Below are positions 51,438 to 64,000 of a stretch of 64,000 bases of DNA, piece by piece. The stretch lies in the NCBI GenBank assembly GCA_024349245.1, contig JALDNG010000020.1, forward strand, positions 5,417,501 to 5,481,500, read 5' to 3'. The translations under genes and the position numbers were made by a program. Origin of the DNA: Neodontobutis hainanensis. Its lineage: Eukaryota > Chordata > Actinopteri > Gobiiformes > Odontobutidae. The number at the start of each line of letters is the position of its first letter. Position 1 is the stretch's first letter. The notes below the pieces were generated by a model. The model searched no databases. It saw only the letters and a list, made by a program, of their open reading frames with translations, and had not been told where the DNA came from.

Positions 51438-52745
51438 GCCCCGCCCCTGACGCCAGGGAGGACTGTGGGAAATGATTCAACAAGTGGACGATTCAGAGGA
51501 GTCTGAATCTGCAAAAATCCTTCTGCTTAAACAGAAAAAGCAAGAAAAAAAATTCTTCAACTGGGAGAGATTGTATTACGGATCGAACATTCGATCTTGT
51601 TATTTTTGTTTTCATTTGATTTCTTTTTGGGGTTTCTTGTTCCTTGTGCAACCGAATGTCTTTTTTGGGGGGAAAAAAAAATAAATACAAAATTTATTAG
51701 AGAATAGATATGAGAATGCTGAAAAGCGTTACGCGTCGTTGGAGATGATGCCATTACTTTTTGTTGTTGGTTTCAAAAGGCTTTTCTTCATCACGGCAAC
51801 ACTATTCAAGACACTTTGCTTAAAGACAGATATTGAAACTTCAAAGGCTATATGTATCTATATTTTTGATGACTTCTTTCTTTATCATGTTGACAGGACA
51901 GCAGCCCGTCATGTCACATGTATAGTGTTTGATCTACATGATTGTGCTTATGTAGACCGCTCGCTTTGGCTTCTTTTTCTGGTGTTGGATGATTGAGGTG
52001 TGTGTTTTATAATAAAATGGAAAATTACAAAGATAAGTAAACAAGGCAAAAAGCTGTCTAATGGACATTTTGGACAGTGCTCTATGAAACTGTTGTGGAT
52101 TCCTGAGGATTTCACAGAGACTTAAACCATAGGGGCAATGAACATTGACCATTTTGCTGCTGGAGGAAAGCCCCCTCCCTGATGCGCCATCACCCCACAC
52201 CCCATGACCACCCTCTGATGCATCCTTTTACCCCCTCCTGCGCTCCAAAACACATTGTATGGGCTGGGAGAGAAGACCCAGCCCTTACTACAAAGCCTGT
52301 TAGATTTTTAGAAGATGTGACTATAAATCTTGGGATAAAATCTCTCCCTCTCGCTATATATTTAACACAAATCAACTTAAAAAGAAAAATACAGTACGAA
52401 TTCTAAGGACTTTTCTGCTTCCATGAGTGGAGATGCATTTCGGGAGGGTACTGTAAATATACAATAGAATGTCCTCTTTTTTTCAAAGGAAAATGCTAAT
52501 GTAACGCCATGTATCGCTGCCCTTCTGAACCAATGCAGCAGTTTTCCCTGTATTTATATTCTCCTCCCTTCAGCGCAGAAGGTGCTTGTATTTATCCAAC
52601 CCAAGTCATTGATTACAGTTGAAAAAATTGTAAATACTTTTTTGCTTTACTTTATTAAAAAAAGATATTTAATTAAAGAAATGAATGCCTCTTTTCACAC
52701 CCAAAACTGGAAGAGATAATAAACATTGTTGCAAATAAATAAATT
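51438..52745 (+). terminator. eif4g1: eif4g1 3' UTR with alternative poly(A) signals
   Basis: Non-coding sequence after the stop with AATAAA at 51680-51685, 52011-52016, 52718-52723 and 52734-52743. The first site would give a UTR of about 250 bases and the last about 1.3 kb. Short ORFs here are spurious. Confidence 0.7.
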
Positions 52746-54255
52746 GTCCTTCCTTGTGCTTTTGTAACAGCTGCTTGGAAAAGGGTTTGGCTCTTTTAAC
52801 CTTTTTCTAAAGCTGTGGATAACAAGAGTTCATTTTCACCATTTACTTTTAGTTGCAACATTCCTTATGGCCAATAACACAAAAGATCTGTGATAGGCGA
52901 GCTAGAGTTAATTGTAATGCTGCAGCTGTAAATATGACTGTAGATAAAGCAGGTAACACAAACACACACTGGTTTGCCACTTAAGGTGTTTCATACTGTA
53001 TGTTACACAATCTCTTTTTGGAATGAAAGGCTATTCCAGTATGTGCTTCCTTTTACTGGGAGCACAGTTTGTCCATATGTAGTGTGTCTGTGAGGGGAAC
53101 CTGTAATGCTTTATAACACTGTTAATATCCAAGCACAAAGGATAAATTCTACATTGATGTGGTCTAAAAAAGTGAACTCAGCAAAGTCCATTCTTAGCTT
53201 TGTCTCTGAATAGATCTTTTCTGTTGGAAAGTTAACATTCCTGTCCTTTATGTGATGAACGGTACAATGGAGTCGATACAGGCTGTAATCTGTTCCTGTG
53301 TGTAACCGTACCCAGTGCATCAGTTTAAACTGCCCTTATCAGCTCATCTGGCCTGTTCCTGGGCTCGCTCACTGCTCTCACACTCGGCCTTGAGGGAATA
53401 GCCTTATCTTTGGCTTGTTTTCACTCAGTGTCACAGTGACCAGCGGGGCATGTGTTTCTCACACTGTACTTTCACCTGTTAAACCTCACAGCAGCACTGC
53501 TCTTCATCCAAATGAGCTACTTAGTAGGAAGCCATTGTGCAGGGTGCATTGTGGGTGCATTTTGAGATACTGTATCATTAAACCATTACATCCTGTTCCT
53601 ACAAGTGCCCAGAGTGGACAAACTGACTTCTAATGAAAAAAAAAAAAAAACAAGGCTAGTCATCTCTGAAATAAACAAATTTTAGAAAGGAGTGTGTAAG
53701 GGATGTGATTGTAAGCTGCCATGTTACCACTAGATGGCGCAATACACTTTGGCTGTGTTGATTCTGCTGTGTAAAGCAAAGACATTTTTCTTTTTTCTCT
53801 GAACTCATGACTTTGTTGGAATTTTTTAAGACTCCAATTAAAGCAGATATTTCTGTTTATGAAGCAACAGCTCAAGAACATAGCCATCAATGATCGCAGA
53901 ACTTAGTGAACCACAATAATGAGCTATAAAAGTGTGGCCAATTTTAATTTCCATAGCTGAAGTACAAAATTGTTGGTATAAAACGATAGGTCACATGAAT
54001 TCAAGGACTCGAATCAACAAAGCTGACCATCTACACATTATGATTAAATCCTCAGTAATAACCTTCCTCAAAGACATTAAACAATGGATTAATTTATAGT
54101 TGTATGTTTTAATTGTATCTATAAGCTACACAATTTAACAAGAACTTTCTTTTACTTCAAATCAAAAATTAGAGTCAAAAGTGTTAATATTCCTGAGAAA
54201 GTTTCCTCTTTTGTTCACAAGATGGAGTCATTGTTCCTGTAAGGACTTCCAAGGG
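52746..54255. other. eif4g1-vwa7 tail-to-tail intergenic region
   Basis: No gene recognised. Simple features only: A-run at 53637-53650 and AT-rich sequence after 53900. Reading frames here are short and show no recognisable similarity. Confidence 0.6.
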
Positions 54256-54261
54256 TTTATT
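54256..54261 (-). terminator. vwa7: Possible poly(A) signal of vwa7
   Basis: AATAAA on the minus strand, about 270 bases beyond the vwa7 stop codon. It is the first clear canonical hexamer I see downstream. Confidence 0.4.
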
Positions 54262-54527
54262 TATCACAATCAATGAAATCCAGTTTTTCAACACTGAGTG
54301 ACTATGTTGTCTTTTATACAAGAACAACCAAAGAAAACATTTTGAGTGCAGTGCCTTATTCTTTGCGAAAAAAACATATAACTACAACATAATAAATCAA
54401 TATCTGATTTAGCAGCATACAGACTGAGACAACATTATTTTTGTTGCTTACATTTTTTTTTTCTTTGCATTTACTTCATCTTTACAGTCGTATCAAACAG
54501 AGTCCATCAGATTCTGTACAAAATACT

Positions 54528-57500
54528 TCATGTAAACCAGCCACAGCACAGAAGTCCCCACATAATCAGAACAATGCTTGTGAGTGTCTGTCCCGTCCCA
54601 CTTGTCTCTGTGCTCCTGTCCTGACGTGGCCTCTGCTGACCGGACATCAGACGGCAGCGTTTCATGTTCCCTGCTGCATCCCACAACAGCAGCTCGGCCT
54701 GGGCATTGCAGCAGCTGGACGTGTAGCCCACCCACAGCGGCTGGGACGGGCCCTGTAGCCATTCGGACACATTTAAAGGGGGGTCACCTCTGTGCAGTCT
54801 GGTTTTGTGGTGATTATGATGATGGCTACGATGGTGGTGGTGCTTTTGGGGCAGCTGGGGCTCGAGTGAAGGGTTTTGGTACAATGTGACAAATCCTTCA
54901 CCTTGATGGAGCTGAATAGCAGCCAGGCCCGAGCGCCCCCTGTCGGAAACAGCCAGAGATACGCTCCAGCTGGACTCGGAGCAGGAGGAATTGCAGGAAG
55001 ACTGGACGCGTGTGATGGAGCAGAATGGGGGTGATGTGTCTGGGTCCTAAAGGAGGCAAAAAAACAAAACAAAGTACCACTGAGCCAGACCAGTTTTAAA
55101 AGTCTTAGCAGCACCATGGTCTGGGTTGGTTTGGCACACAACTGTATCATCAAAAGCACAATGACCTGACTCCGATAGAACTGCCCCACAAAACACAAGT
55201 TTGGAAGAATCTAGCCACAGCACAAGATTAAGGGCACAAAGCATTCCAGATAATTCATACTGTACAACTTTAGAAACCCCTCAACTTTGATTCACGCTTT
55301 GTGGCATATTTACTAAAAGTCTTCGGTGAAAAAAAAGTGTATTCTTGTGATAAAGAGTCATACTCCAAAAAGATAGAAGCTAAAAGTTACAGCCCTATTT
55401 ATACTCAAATAGAGACTTAATTGCCAACAAAAGTTCCTTAAGACATAGTTAACATTGGACATTGATTTAAAAACAAAACTTGACTGACTCTAAAACAAGA
55501 TTGAGCTTGACGTGTTTGAAGTCCCTAGTATTTTTTCCTTTGTATTATGCACCTGTCTTGGTTAGCTTGGTCTTGAATACAGCATTGAGAATATTCTGAA
55601 ACTAAATATTGTTTTAAGCGCAGAGACTTCTACTATTCCCAGAAAGGCCATATGAGTAACATCTTGTACCAAAAGCTTAGATCACTTGAAAACATCAAAC
55701 TAACATAGTACTTACAGGTGGCACCACTGTCAGGTAAACCACTGCATAATTGGAGTCTGGAGAGTTGAGGTCCCTCACAGTAAGGGTCAGAGTGACAGTG
55801 GCCCCTGCCTGGGCTGTGGCTGGAGTCTGGAGGTCCACTTGTCCACTGAAAGACCCCCGTTCAGTAACATAGAAGCTGATGGACAGAAGTGCGTTGCAGC
55901 ATGTTTGTATAGTTTCACACAGGAGTAAATATACACAATTATACAGTTTGTAGCAGTCAGGGTGTACCTGTGTGGTCCTCGGTTAATAAGATACCCACAG
56001 TCGTCATCAGCGGTCAGACTGAAGAGACGCGCAGGGCCATGGTTCACAATGTCAAATGTGACCATTGAGCTGTGTCCTGGTACGAGAAGGGGAGCAGAAG
56101 AAACCTAACGAGAGAAAAAGTATCATCAGACATTGTCATCACAGTCACTGGTTCTTTAGCATGTCTTTATGTTGGATGCTTTAGCCACTTCCAGCACATT
56201 TAGGTTTTAGTGTGATTGGAAATTAGATTGCAGTTCCACACCTTTTCAACACATTCTACTGTAGCCCTGCAGAACCATGCTGTTGTTTATGTCAAGACCC
56301 GTGGAAACATAGATGGTTTCAGTTTAAAAATTTTGAAACATAATCTTTAGCCTAAAATTTAGATTATAGACATAAAAAGTCATGTGCTTCTCTGTCTGCT
56401 CTCAACAGTGGAAGGAACAGGATGCAATAGATTTAATTTCCTCCAAATGGGTCCTTTGAAGCTGTTAATGTCTATTTTGTGCAGAATTAGGGTTATTTTT
56501 GAGAAACTAAATGAACTGAAAAGATTTGATGGTGTTCCATTTAATGTTTGTTTTCTGAATGGTCCTTCTTAGGCCTAAAAGGGATCCGTAGCAAATGCTT
56601 ATTAATGTTACCTTACTGCACTTGACCTTTTGAAAGTGAAAATAGTGGTAATTAGAATTTTGTTTTTGTCTCTAATGTTGATTACTTCTATTCAGTTTCT
56701 CTGCAATCCAGTTGATGTTCCTGATGTTCCTGATGCTCCTGATGTTTCTGATGGACCTGATGTTCCTTCGGTTCCTGATGTTTCTGGTGTACTGATGTTT
56801 CTGATGTTTCTGATGTTCCTGATGTTTCTGATTTTTCTGATGTACTTGATGTTCCTGATGTTTCTGATGTACCTGATGTACCTGATGTTCCTGATGTTTC
56901 TGATGCTTCTGATGTACCTGATGTTCCTGATGTTTCTGATGTACTTGATGTTCCTGATGTTTCTGATGTACCTGATGTCCCTGATGGTTCTGATGTTCCT
57001 GATGTATCTGATGTACCTGATGTCCCTGATGGTTCTGATGTTCCTGATGTTCCTGATGTTTCTGATGGGCCTGTTGTTCCTGATGTTCCTGATGTACCTG
57101 ATGTTCCTGATGTTTCTGATGTACCTGATGTATCTGATGTACCTGATGTCCCTGATGGTTCTGATGTTCCTGATGTATCTGATGTACCTGATGTCCCTGA
57201 TGGTTCTGATGTTCCTGATGTTCCTGATGTTTCTGATGTACCTGATGTTCCTGATGTTCTTGATGTACCTGATGTTTCTGATGGACCTGTTGTTCCTGAT
57301 GTTCCTGATGTTTCTGATGTTCTTGATGTACCTGATGTTTCTGATGGACCTGATGGACCTGATGTTTCTGATGGACCTGTTGTTCCTGATGTTCCTGATG
57401 TTTCTGATGTTCTTGATGTACCTGATGTTTCTGATGGACCTGATGTTTCTGATGGACCTGTTGTTCCTGATGTTCCTGATGTTCCTGATGTTTCTGATGT

Positions 57501-60500
57501 TCTTGATGTACCTGATGTTTCTGCTGGACCTGTTGTTCCTGATGTTCCTGATGTTTCTGATGTTCCTGATGTACCTGATATTTCTGCTGGACCTGATGTA
57601 CCTGATGTTTCTGATGTTCCTGATGTTCCTGATGTTTCTGATGTTCCTGCTGTCCCTGATGTTTCTGATGGACCTGATGTTCCTGATGTTCTTGATGTAC
57701 CTGATGTTTCTGATGTACCTGATGTACCTAAAGTTCCTGATGTTCCTGATGTTTCTGGTGTTTCTGATGTACCTGATGTTTCTGTTGGACCTAATGTTCC
57801 TGATTTTCTTGATGTACCTGATGTTTCTGATGTCTGATTGACCTGATGTTTCTGATGTTTCTGATGGACCTGATGTTTCTGATGTACCTAAAGTTCCTTA
57901 ATTCCTGATGTTTCTGCTGGACCTGATGTTCCTGATGTTCTTGATGTACCTGATGTTTATGATGTCTGATGGACCTGTGTGCTGTGTGGTTGATTTCCAC
58001 ACACTCCATGCTTAATCATACCTGCACATTTTTCTTACTTGTATCTGAACATGAGTGGGTTGCACCATTTCTGTGGACACCCTCTCCACTGTGATCCCGC
58101 TGCGCTCTCGTCCCGTGAGTCGAACACAGAAGGAGTCTGTGGGAACAGATTCAACCCAGCCCACCAGCTCCTCCACGGAAATGTCTGGCGATGACGAGGA
58201 TGAGGAGGAATTCAACCTCACCTGCTGGAGGCTCTCCCCATTGGCTCCAATGAGTGTCACATGACTGAAAGAGACTTCCTCATCTGGAGGCAGACCAGTG
58301 ACAGCCAGCACCAGAAAGGCAGGGGCACCTAAAGTCAAAGAAACATACCCACTGGAATACGTTCACAATGTCAGCAGTGAAAATAAGCATAGACTGTAAG
58401 TAAAGTACTTTAGAGGGTAGTATAATATAGTACATGGTTCAAAATCCAGCTGACAGACCTTTAAACAAGACCAGAAACTTTGATGGCCAAAATATACTTA
58501 TTATGTGTATTTCTATGTTTACATTTACATTTACATTTAGCAGACGCTTTTATCCAAAGCGACTTACATTGTTCTACAGTAATTACCAGTGTTACAGTCA
58601 CTGGAGGCAAGGTAGGTTAAGTGTCTTGCCCAAGGACACAACGACAGTATGAACTGTGGGGAGAGTGGGAATCGAACCGCCTACCTTCCGGTTGAAGGAC
58701 GACCGCTCTACCCACTGAGCTACTGCTGCCCGTTGAGGTGTCACATTTTCCTTTTTCTCACAGTCTCAACAAGCGGTACATTACTATGTTGTATTCAACT
58801 GTCCGTCCCGGGAGTGGATCCTTCTGTGGTTCACACGGAGGATTCTCTCCGGCTGTTTTTTTTTTTTCTTACCCTGATGGAGGGTCAAAGGACAGGGGAT
58901 GTTGTCTAGTGCAGTCTGTTAACCCCTTTGAGGTGGCTGTTGTTGTGATATTGAGCTGTACAAAAGTAAATATCATGTCTTGTCTTGTCTTGTCTACTAA
59001 TCCTTGCGCTTACTTGCAATAGGACTCCCTTCCATTTGGGCCAGGCCTGGGTGTGTTTCATTGGTTACAGTGGCAAAATAATACAGGAAGTCTACACTGC
59101 TGTCACCTGTGGACACATATATGATTAGAAATGTTCTGATCTGTCTTTAACTGTTTTCCCATGTACATTTTTTAGTATTACCTATTACGTGGAAGGTAAT
59201 GTGACCATCACTCTTTGTGTGAAGTTTCCATTGACCTGCCTCGATTGGAGGAAGAAGGCGGATGCGGTAGAGACCCTCAAAGTGTTCGGCCTCTGCTAGA
59301 GGTCCTTGTTCATTTAAAAGAGACTGGCTTTGCTCTAAAAAACAAAAAAAGGCCAAAATCATAAAAGGTAGAAACATACAACACTGATAGAAGCAGATAT
59401 TCAATTATGCATTTGAGTGTACCCAAGGGACTTGTGATAAGACATTCAGAGAGGATGCCAGTGACGTGGAGGGTGACGTTTTTCAAAGATCCATCAACTC
59501 GAAATGTCTGAAATGATGTCTGATCACTGTCACTTTCTGCGTGGAGAAGGGTCACCTGGTGTTTTGGGAGAAAACTTAAAATCATTTTAAAGTGGGGGGG
59601 TGTACTTTTGGTAGGTCTGGTAGCTCATGGTAGCTCTGCAGGGACATTCTGTTGTCTATGACAGAATAGGAATCAGATAAAAGGTAAATTCCAAAACACA
59701 GCAAAACCGGCTGTACCTTGTCAGTAGCTGTGTTGTCTGCCACGATGGTAGAGACGCTGTGAATGTCGGAGTTGGACGTGAATATGGTCATCCCTCCTGA
59801 CAAAGAGGACAGCGAAGAGTAAAGAGAGAAACGATCCGGGGACAATGTTTCCGTTCTCCTCTTCCTCCTCTTCCTCATTCGTCCCCTGGCCTCGGTTTCA
59901 TAGTGAGGGTCTTCGGTCAACAGAAATGTCACCTGAGTCAAATCAGCAACCATATTCATTTTCTTTACTAAGACAAGACAATATTTTACTGTTGAATGTA
60001 AATAATATTCAAAATGATTTTCCTTTTCCATCAATTAGAATGTACTGGTCGTCAAGGTTACCATATTGCTTTTTTCCAACAAATAAAATCGATTTTAAGG
60101 GGAGTTGGTATTTGTCTAAATTTGGCATTGAGTATTTATCTTAAATGGGACAGAAAAAGACATTTACCTTGCTCTGTTTCTCAAGTATCAGGGCTTTCAC
60201 AGCATCAAACAAGTGTGCGTCTTTCGGAGAAGCGTCAGTGAACACAAAGATCTCAGAGAGCGGTGGGCTGTGAGTGAGGGCCAACTAAAGACAAGACAGC
60301 ACAAAGACATGTTAGCTGTTTTTCCTACACCATTAGATAAAACTCAGGGCAGCTGGCAGTATTCGTATAGTATAGTCGTAATAGAATATTTACCTGAATG
60401 GCGGAGAGGCACATCTCTGGTTCGTCTCCTCCTCCCAGCGCCAGCAGATTCTCCATGTGTTGCATAAACTCCTGTGGGTCATCGGTCTCATACACTGGTC

Positions 60501-63500
60501 CTACCTCTGCACATTACAGCAGCAACAACATGGTCATGAGACTGTTAATTACCACATTTTACCTCAAATTTAGAAAATAACCAACATATTGAGGCCCTAT
60601 GCTCTTTCTTGGCTCCATTGATTTATGTTTATTTGAACAAAACCGTGTAGCAACAATGTGCACTTAGGCCTCTGTAACTGATGATCCCTGTGTTCAGAGA
60701 TTGGCCTTTTTTTTTTTTTCAATAAGATATCAGTTTTAGTGGCAGGTAAAAGGGCGTATCAAGAGCTTTCATTGGAAATGTAGTACTCAATTTCACCCAG
60801 AAGGTCACGTCAGCCCTTTTGGTTCTCCCTCCTCCATTTCATCACCACATTACACAAGCTTTAATTCCTATGATATGACTTAAAACGGGGGTGTTGTTTT
60901 TTTCAAACGAGAAGTAGACAAACTTATTTTTGGGCTCTGTTAGGTAGTATTACATTTTCCTGAAAGCCTAAGCATTCCTAAATCAATATTTGCTTAATTT
61001 AAACAAGCCCAGACCTGCTGACGCAAACATGTATCTGATTACTGTAGAGTCAAATTCACATAGTGCTGCGAGCGTCCTCGTCTCCCATTGTGGATCTACC
61101 ATTGTTTGAAATGTAAGCACGGGCTGCAGACTTTATTTCCAGTGTTCTTGCTTCTGATTGGTTTAAAAGGAAATGGTTAACATTACCCGGGTCATGAAAG
61201 GGCACGAGCAGAAAGGTGCCTGGCTGTGGGCTGGTGGCTCGCTGTTGGATGATGGAGTGGGCCCGGAGTCGAGCTGCAGTGATCTCCTCGAACATGCTGC
61301 CGGTGGTATCCATGACAAAGACTAAAGCAGGCGCCTGGTCCACACTGAACAGACTGTTAAAGGTTTAATGAGACAAAACAGACAGTGTTGTAAATAAGGC
61401 TGCTATAATGAATATAAGTCTTGTAACTTTTGTCAGTTTAGTCATATTTGAAAAGCCCCCTGAGTCCATTTCATACATTCATTCATTCATTCATTTCATT
61501 TAGTAGATCATACTTGAGGAAGGTTTTGTGGCCCACTGTGTCTCTGAGGTCTCTGAGGACAGTCAGCGTGGCTTCAGTGGCCACTCGGGCTGCTTCTTTA
61601 TGGAGGTAGTGGTGAGGAGAAAACAGGGGTGAGGTGCTGTCCTTGTTAATGCCTCCTTTAACCCCCAAAGAGGAGCTGCTGTCCAGCACACCTCCATGGC
61701 TGCATTTTCCTGAAGAGAAGATAACAACCATCACAGGTTAGACACTGTTAGATAAGAGTTTCTTAAGAAGAAAAGCAGGCTGTTGAATTGTCGATTATGT
61801 ACCGTGAGGTTTTGGTGGGACGGTGCTGAAGTAGCCCGTGGTGAGCAGCTGGGACTCTTGATGTGCTTTTGTCAGACGGGACAGGAGGTTGTTTCGGCAG
61901 GTGAGACTGAAGCACTCCATACAAGTGGGAGTGTCCACTGTCCAGACATAAACAAGTTTGCAAAAAACACACTTCATACTTTTACTTCTGTACATTTGGA
62001 AACTTTAGCAGCAGCAGCATTTTCAAGACCAAGACTCTGCAACAAAATAATATTCATGCCAGCAAAAAGTCACTTGACTGGTATGCCATCATTAATTATT
62101 TTGGAGGCCAGGTTGGTAAAGGGTTGTACTTCCACAGCTTAAAACATGTATTATACCTTTAATGCCTTTGATCCCCTGTTTAACCTTTGTTTCCAAACAA
62201 TACTGTGTCTATATCATGCACAGTATATGTTATTCATGTTGCTAGGTGTGTTGGCTATATGTCAAAAACCCCACCCTGCCTTATCCCTGTTAAAAAATGA
62301 CCCCACTTCTAGTCACTGTACTTTGAACTGGCTGTGCCTGAAAGTCTACATTGCAGACTGCATTCTTGGCTTTTATCAGAATAAAGCACACTAAAGACTA
62401 CCTGTAGGTTAGTCATTACTCAAACATTGCAACTTACTGAGACCATGTCAGACCATGTTGCGTACATTTATCTAATACAACAAGCAACCAATTACATTTA
62501 CATTTTAGCTATTATTGCACACTATTGCTGTTGTAATGCAAATGTCTCCCTGGAAAAAACTTTTTTTAGACTCTGGTAGTATATAGAGTGAATATGTGTA
62601 CTTATACTGGTGTGAATTACATTGGGCTACAGCGACGGCCGGCTCCTCAGGCTGCAGTAGATGGAGATAAATGTCCTGATGTCCCAGCTCCACCCAGTTA
62701 CTGTGGCTATAGAAATCCTGAAAGACAAGTCATGTACTATTCATACTCAACACAAATGCAACATCATTTCCTGCTTTTTATGAATTGCAAGAAATTGTTA
62801 GTTTTTTCTTTTATATTTCATTAAAACAATGGTGTTGAGTTGAAATCTATTTTAGTAACTGGTCACAGGTTATTACAAAAAGGAGAACAAGTAAGTTGTT
62901 AGCCTTACATTGCTCAGTTAAACGTCTGCTTTATAAAATTGTGTACTTTAGTTAAACATTTACATTTAAATTTTTAATTTTCTTTTTTTTGTCATTTAGC
63001 AGAAGCTTTTATTCAAAGCGACTTACATTAAGCTTCCATTCACCAGTGTTACAGCTGGAACACCACTGAAGGCAAGGTGGGTTAAGTGCCTTGCCCAAGG
63101 GCACAACAACAGAATGAACTGTGGGGAAGAGCAGGAATCAAACCGCCAAACTTATGGTTATAGGACGACCGCTCTGCCACTGAGCAAATACAAATATCTC
63201 GGAAAAGGGAATTTTAAAGCTCCATAGACCCCAGTGGAAGGAGCCATTACTTCCTGTTCCTAAAGCAGACAAACTGAGCACTGCTGGGAGTCTTATCTAT
63301 TCTTATCTATGTCATTAAGAATTGTGTTTTGTTTCTCAATTTGTAAAGTAAACTTCTCATCTGACCTGTTTCTGTTGTGTTTCTTTGTGGATACGGCTAC
63401 ATTTTTGCCACCAGATATGCCCTTACCTTAGGTCATGAACGCCCTACGTGTAACATGTAGCTGTTTGGTATTTTACAGACTTCTTTATGGTGCTTTTGTT

Positions 63501-64000
63501 TTGTCCCTTTTTACCTGCAGCGAGTGAAACAGTTGTCCCAGGCTGTAGCGGGCACGTTGGTACTCTTTGGCTCGTACTGACAGCAGTGTTTGAGTCCAAA
63601 ACTGCCTCAGCATCCCCATGGAGCCGGCCACTCTTTCTGAATCGAAGTGGTAAACGGGGTCTGATCGAGTAGAGCTGAGGAAATCCATGGCTGCGTTGGA
63701 CTTCACCACTTCTCCCGCCGCTCTCCAGAATCCACGGCCCAGCCTGGTCTGGGATCAGAGACAATATTACCTTCTGAAATGCCATAAGAGATAAAAACAC
63801 CAACAGTACTGTGACGAACCACTTCTCACCTGTTCTTCTGTGTGGCCATGTTTTTTATTTCTAATCAGTGTCTCCAGTGTGACATTGAGAATGGCCTGCT
63901 CTGTAATAAACTGGTGTGTTTGCGAGTCCCAGGACAGGGTCAACACTCGGGACCAGAAGTTCGGGAGGAAGCCCATGCATGGTGCAGCCACAAATATGAG
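54528..64000 (-). CDS. vwa7: von Willebrand factor A domain-containing protein 7, 5' end beyond window
   Basis: Secreted or membrane-anchored VWA protein of unknown molecular role (human VWA7/G7c, 891 aa). Sixteen exons: 63830-64000 (open at edge), 63515-63748, 62621-62717, 61803-61937, 61514-61709, 61187-61344, 60394-60506, 60168-60284, 59717-59932, 59423-59555, 59182-59334, 59014-59106, 58039-58328, 55968-56104, 55716-55875, 54528-55046; 973 codons visible, phases closing. Landmarks: FLPNFWSRVLTLSWDSQTHQ; NAAMDFLSSTRSDPVYHFDS; DFYSHSNWVELG; GKCSHGGVLD; MIDAS DTTGS at about 290 with FVFTDASPKDA; and a C-terminal hydrophobic segment (TSIVLIMWGLLCCGW) suggesting a GPI signal or TM anchor. A basic run (MRKRRKRRTE) ends the VWA part and a His cluster (KHHHHRSHHHNHHK) sits at about 869. 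The donor at 62621 (GTAATT) was chosen to keep phase and is the weakest junction. The signal peptide start is outside. Confidence 0.9.
56713..57976. repeat. 1.26-kb minisatellite of 9-bp units in a vwa7 intron
   Basis: About 140 tandem copies of GATGTNCCT/GATGTTTCT variants (GATGTTCCT, GATGTACCT, GATGGACCT, GATGTCCCT). Larger blocks recur, for example GATGTCCCTGATGGTTCTGA three times between 56970 and 57210, so higher-order duplication is present. On plus, one frame reads (DVP/DVS)n, one (LMF/LMY)n, and the third is closed by TGA. On minus, the sense of vwa7, all three frames are open (QEH, RNI, GTS). It lies in the intron 56105-55969 side boundary to 58039, between exons 13 and 14 of the visible gene. 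Confidence 0.95.
58518..58732 (-). mobile_element. tRNA-derived SINE in a vwa7 intron
   Basis: The minus strand starts CGGGCAGCAGTAGCTCAGTG with A box TAGCTCAGTGGGTAGAG and B box GGTTCGATTCC. It ends AAAGCGTCTGCTAAATGTAA with repeated TAAATG at the tail. The tail resembles UnaSINE/UnaL2-type teleost elements, from memory of the family. Sense orientation with vwa7. Confidence 0.8.
62992..63186 (-). mobile_element. Older copy of the same tRNA-derived SINE
   Basis: Same order of landmarks as 58518-58732: AGAAGCTTTTATTCAAAGCG (tail end), GTGCCTTGCCCAAGGGCAC, and a degraded tRNA head (GACCGCTCTGCCACTGAGC). The head is shortened. It lies in the vwa7 intron between 62718 and 63514. Confidence 0.75.

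Noticed and set aside
56630..57841. 403-codon plus-strand open frame (MFLMFLMYL-type protein)
   Set aside because: It is the open frame of the 9-bp minisatellite, antisense to vwa7 and inside its intron. Codon periodicity comes from the repeat unit, not selection. No promoter, splice or poly(A) context was seen.
56713..57976. CRISPR-like array
   Set aside because: Units are 9 bp with no spacers and the genome is a vertebrate.

Overview
This is a vertebrate nuclear window, almost certainly from a teleost (ray-finned) fish. Genes are split into many short exons with GT-AG introns and AATAAA signals. The protein fragments are vertebrate-like, and the repeats are typical of teleosts: L2-like LINEs, tRNA-derived SINEs and an R4/Dong/Rex6-like LINE. 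It is not prokaryotic and I see no operons, CRISPR arrays or phage. The exon structures below were built by hand from splice sites, phase continuity and family similarity, and all internal phases close.

Layout. 1-770: 3' end of a non-LTR retrotransposon. 1015-3300 (-): 5' four coding exons of serpine2 (glia-derived nexin); the rest lies left of the window. 5679-14727 (-): complete prss16 (thymus-specific serine protease, S28), 9 exons, with an L2-like LINE in an intron. 15274-21062 (+): complete psmd2 (26S proteasome Rpn1), 21 exons, head-to-head with prss16 across about 0.55 kb. 22.4-52.7 kb (+): eif4g1, at least two non-coding and 30 coding exons (1698 aa), with large introns holding SINEs, L2 fragments, an (AT)n tract, candidate alternative first exons and an intronic C/D snoRNA matching SNORD66. 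52.7-54.3 kb: tail-to-tail intergenic DNA. 54528-64000 (-): vwa7, 16 exons, 5' end beyond the right edge, with a 1.26-kb minisatellite of 9-bp units in an intron.

The gene functions are mostly unrelated: protease inhibition, antigen-processing-type peptidase, proteasome, translation initiation, and a secreted or anchored VWA protein. psmd2-eif4g1 adjacency is shared with human 3q27, so it is conserved synteny. I found no novel multi-gene system. The points most worth a second look are the SNORD66 homologue, a TATA-driven alternative eif4g1 first exon coding an N-myristoylation-type start (MGNRGS), a second likely internal promoter matching the short mammalian eIF4G1 isoform, a near-perfect 29-bp intronic hairpin, the vwa7 minisatellite, and an ATGA-overlapping uORF at the eif4g1 start codon.
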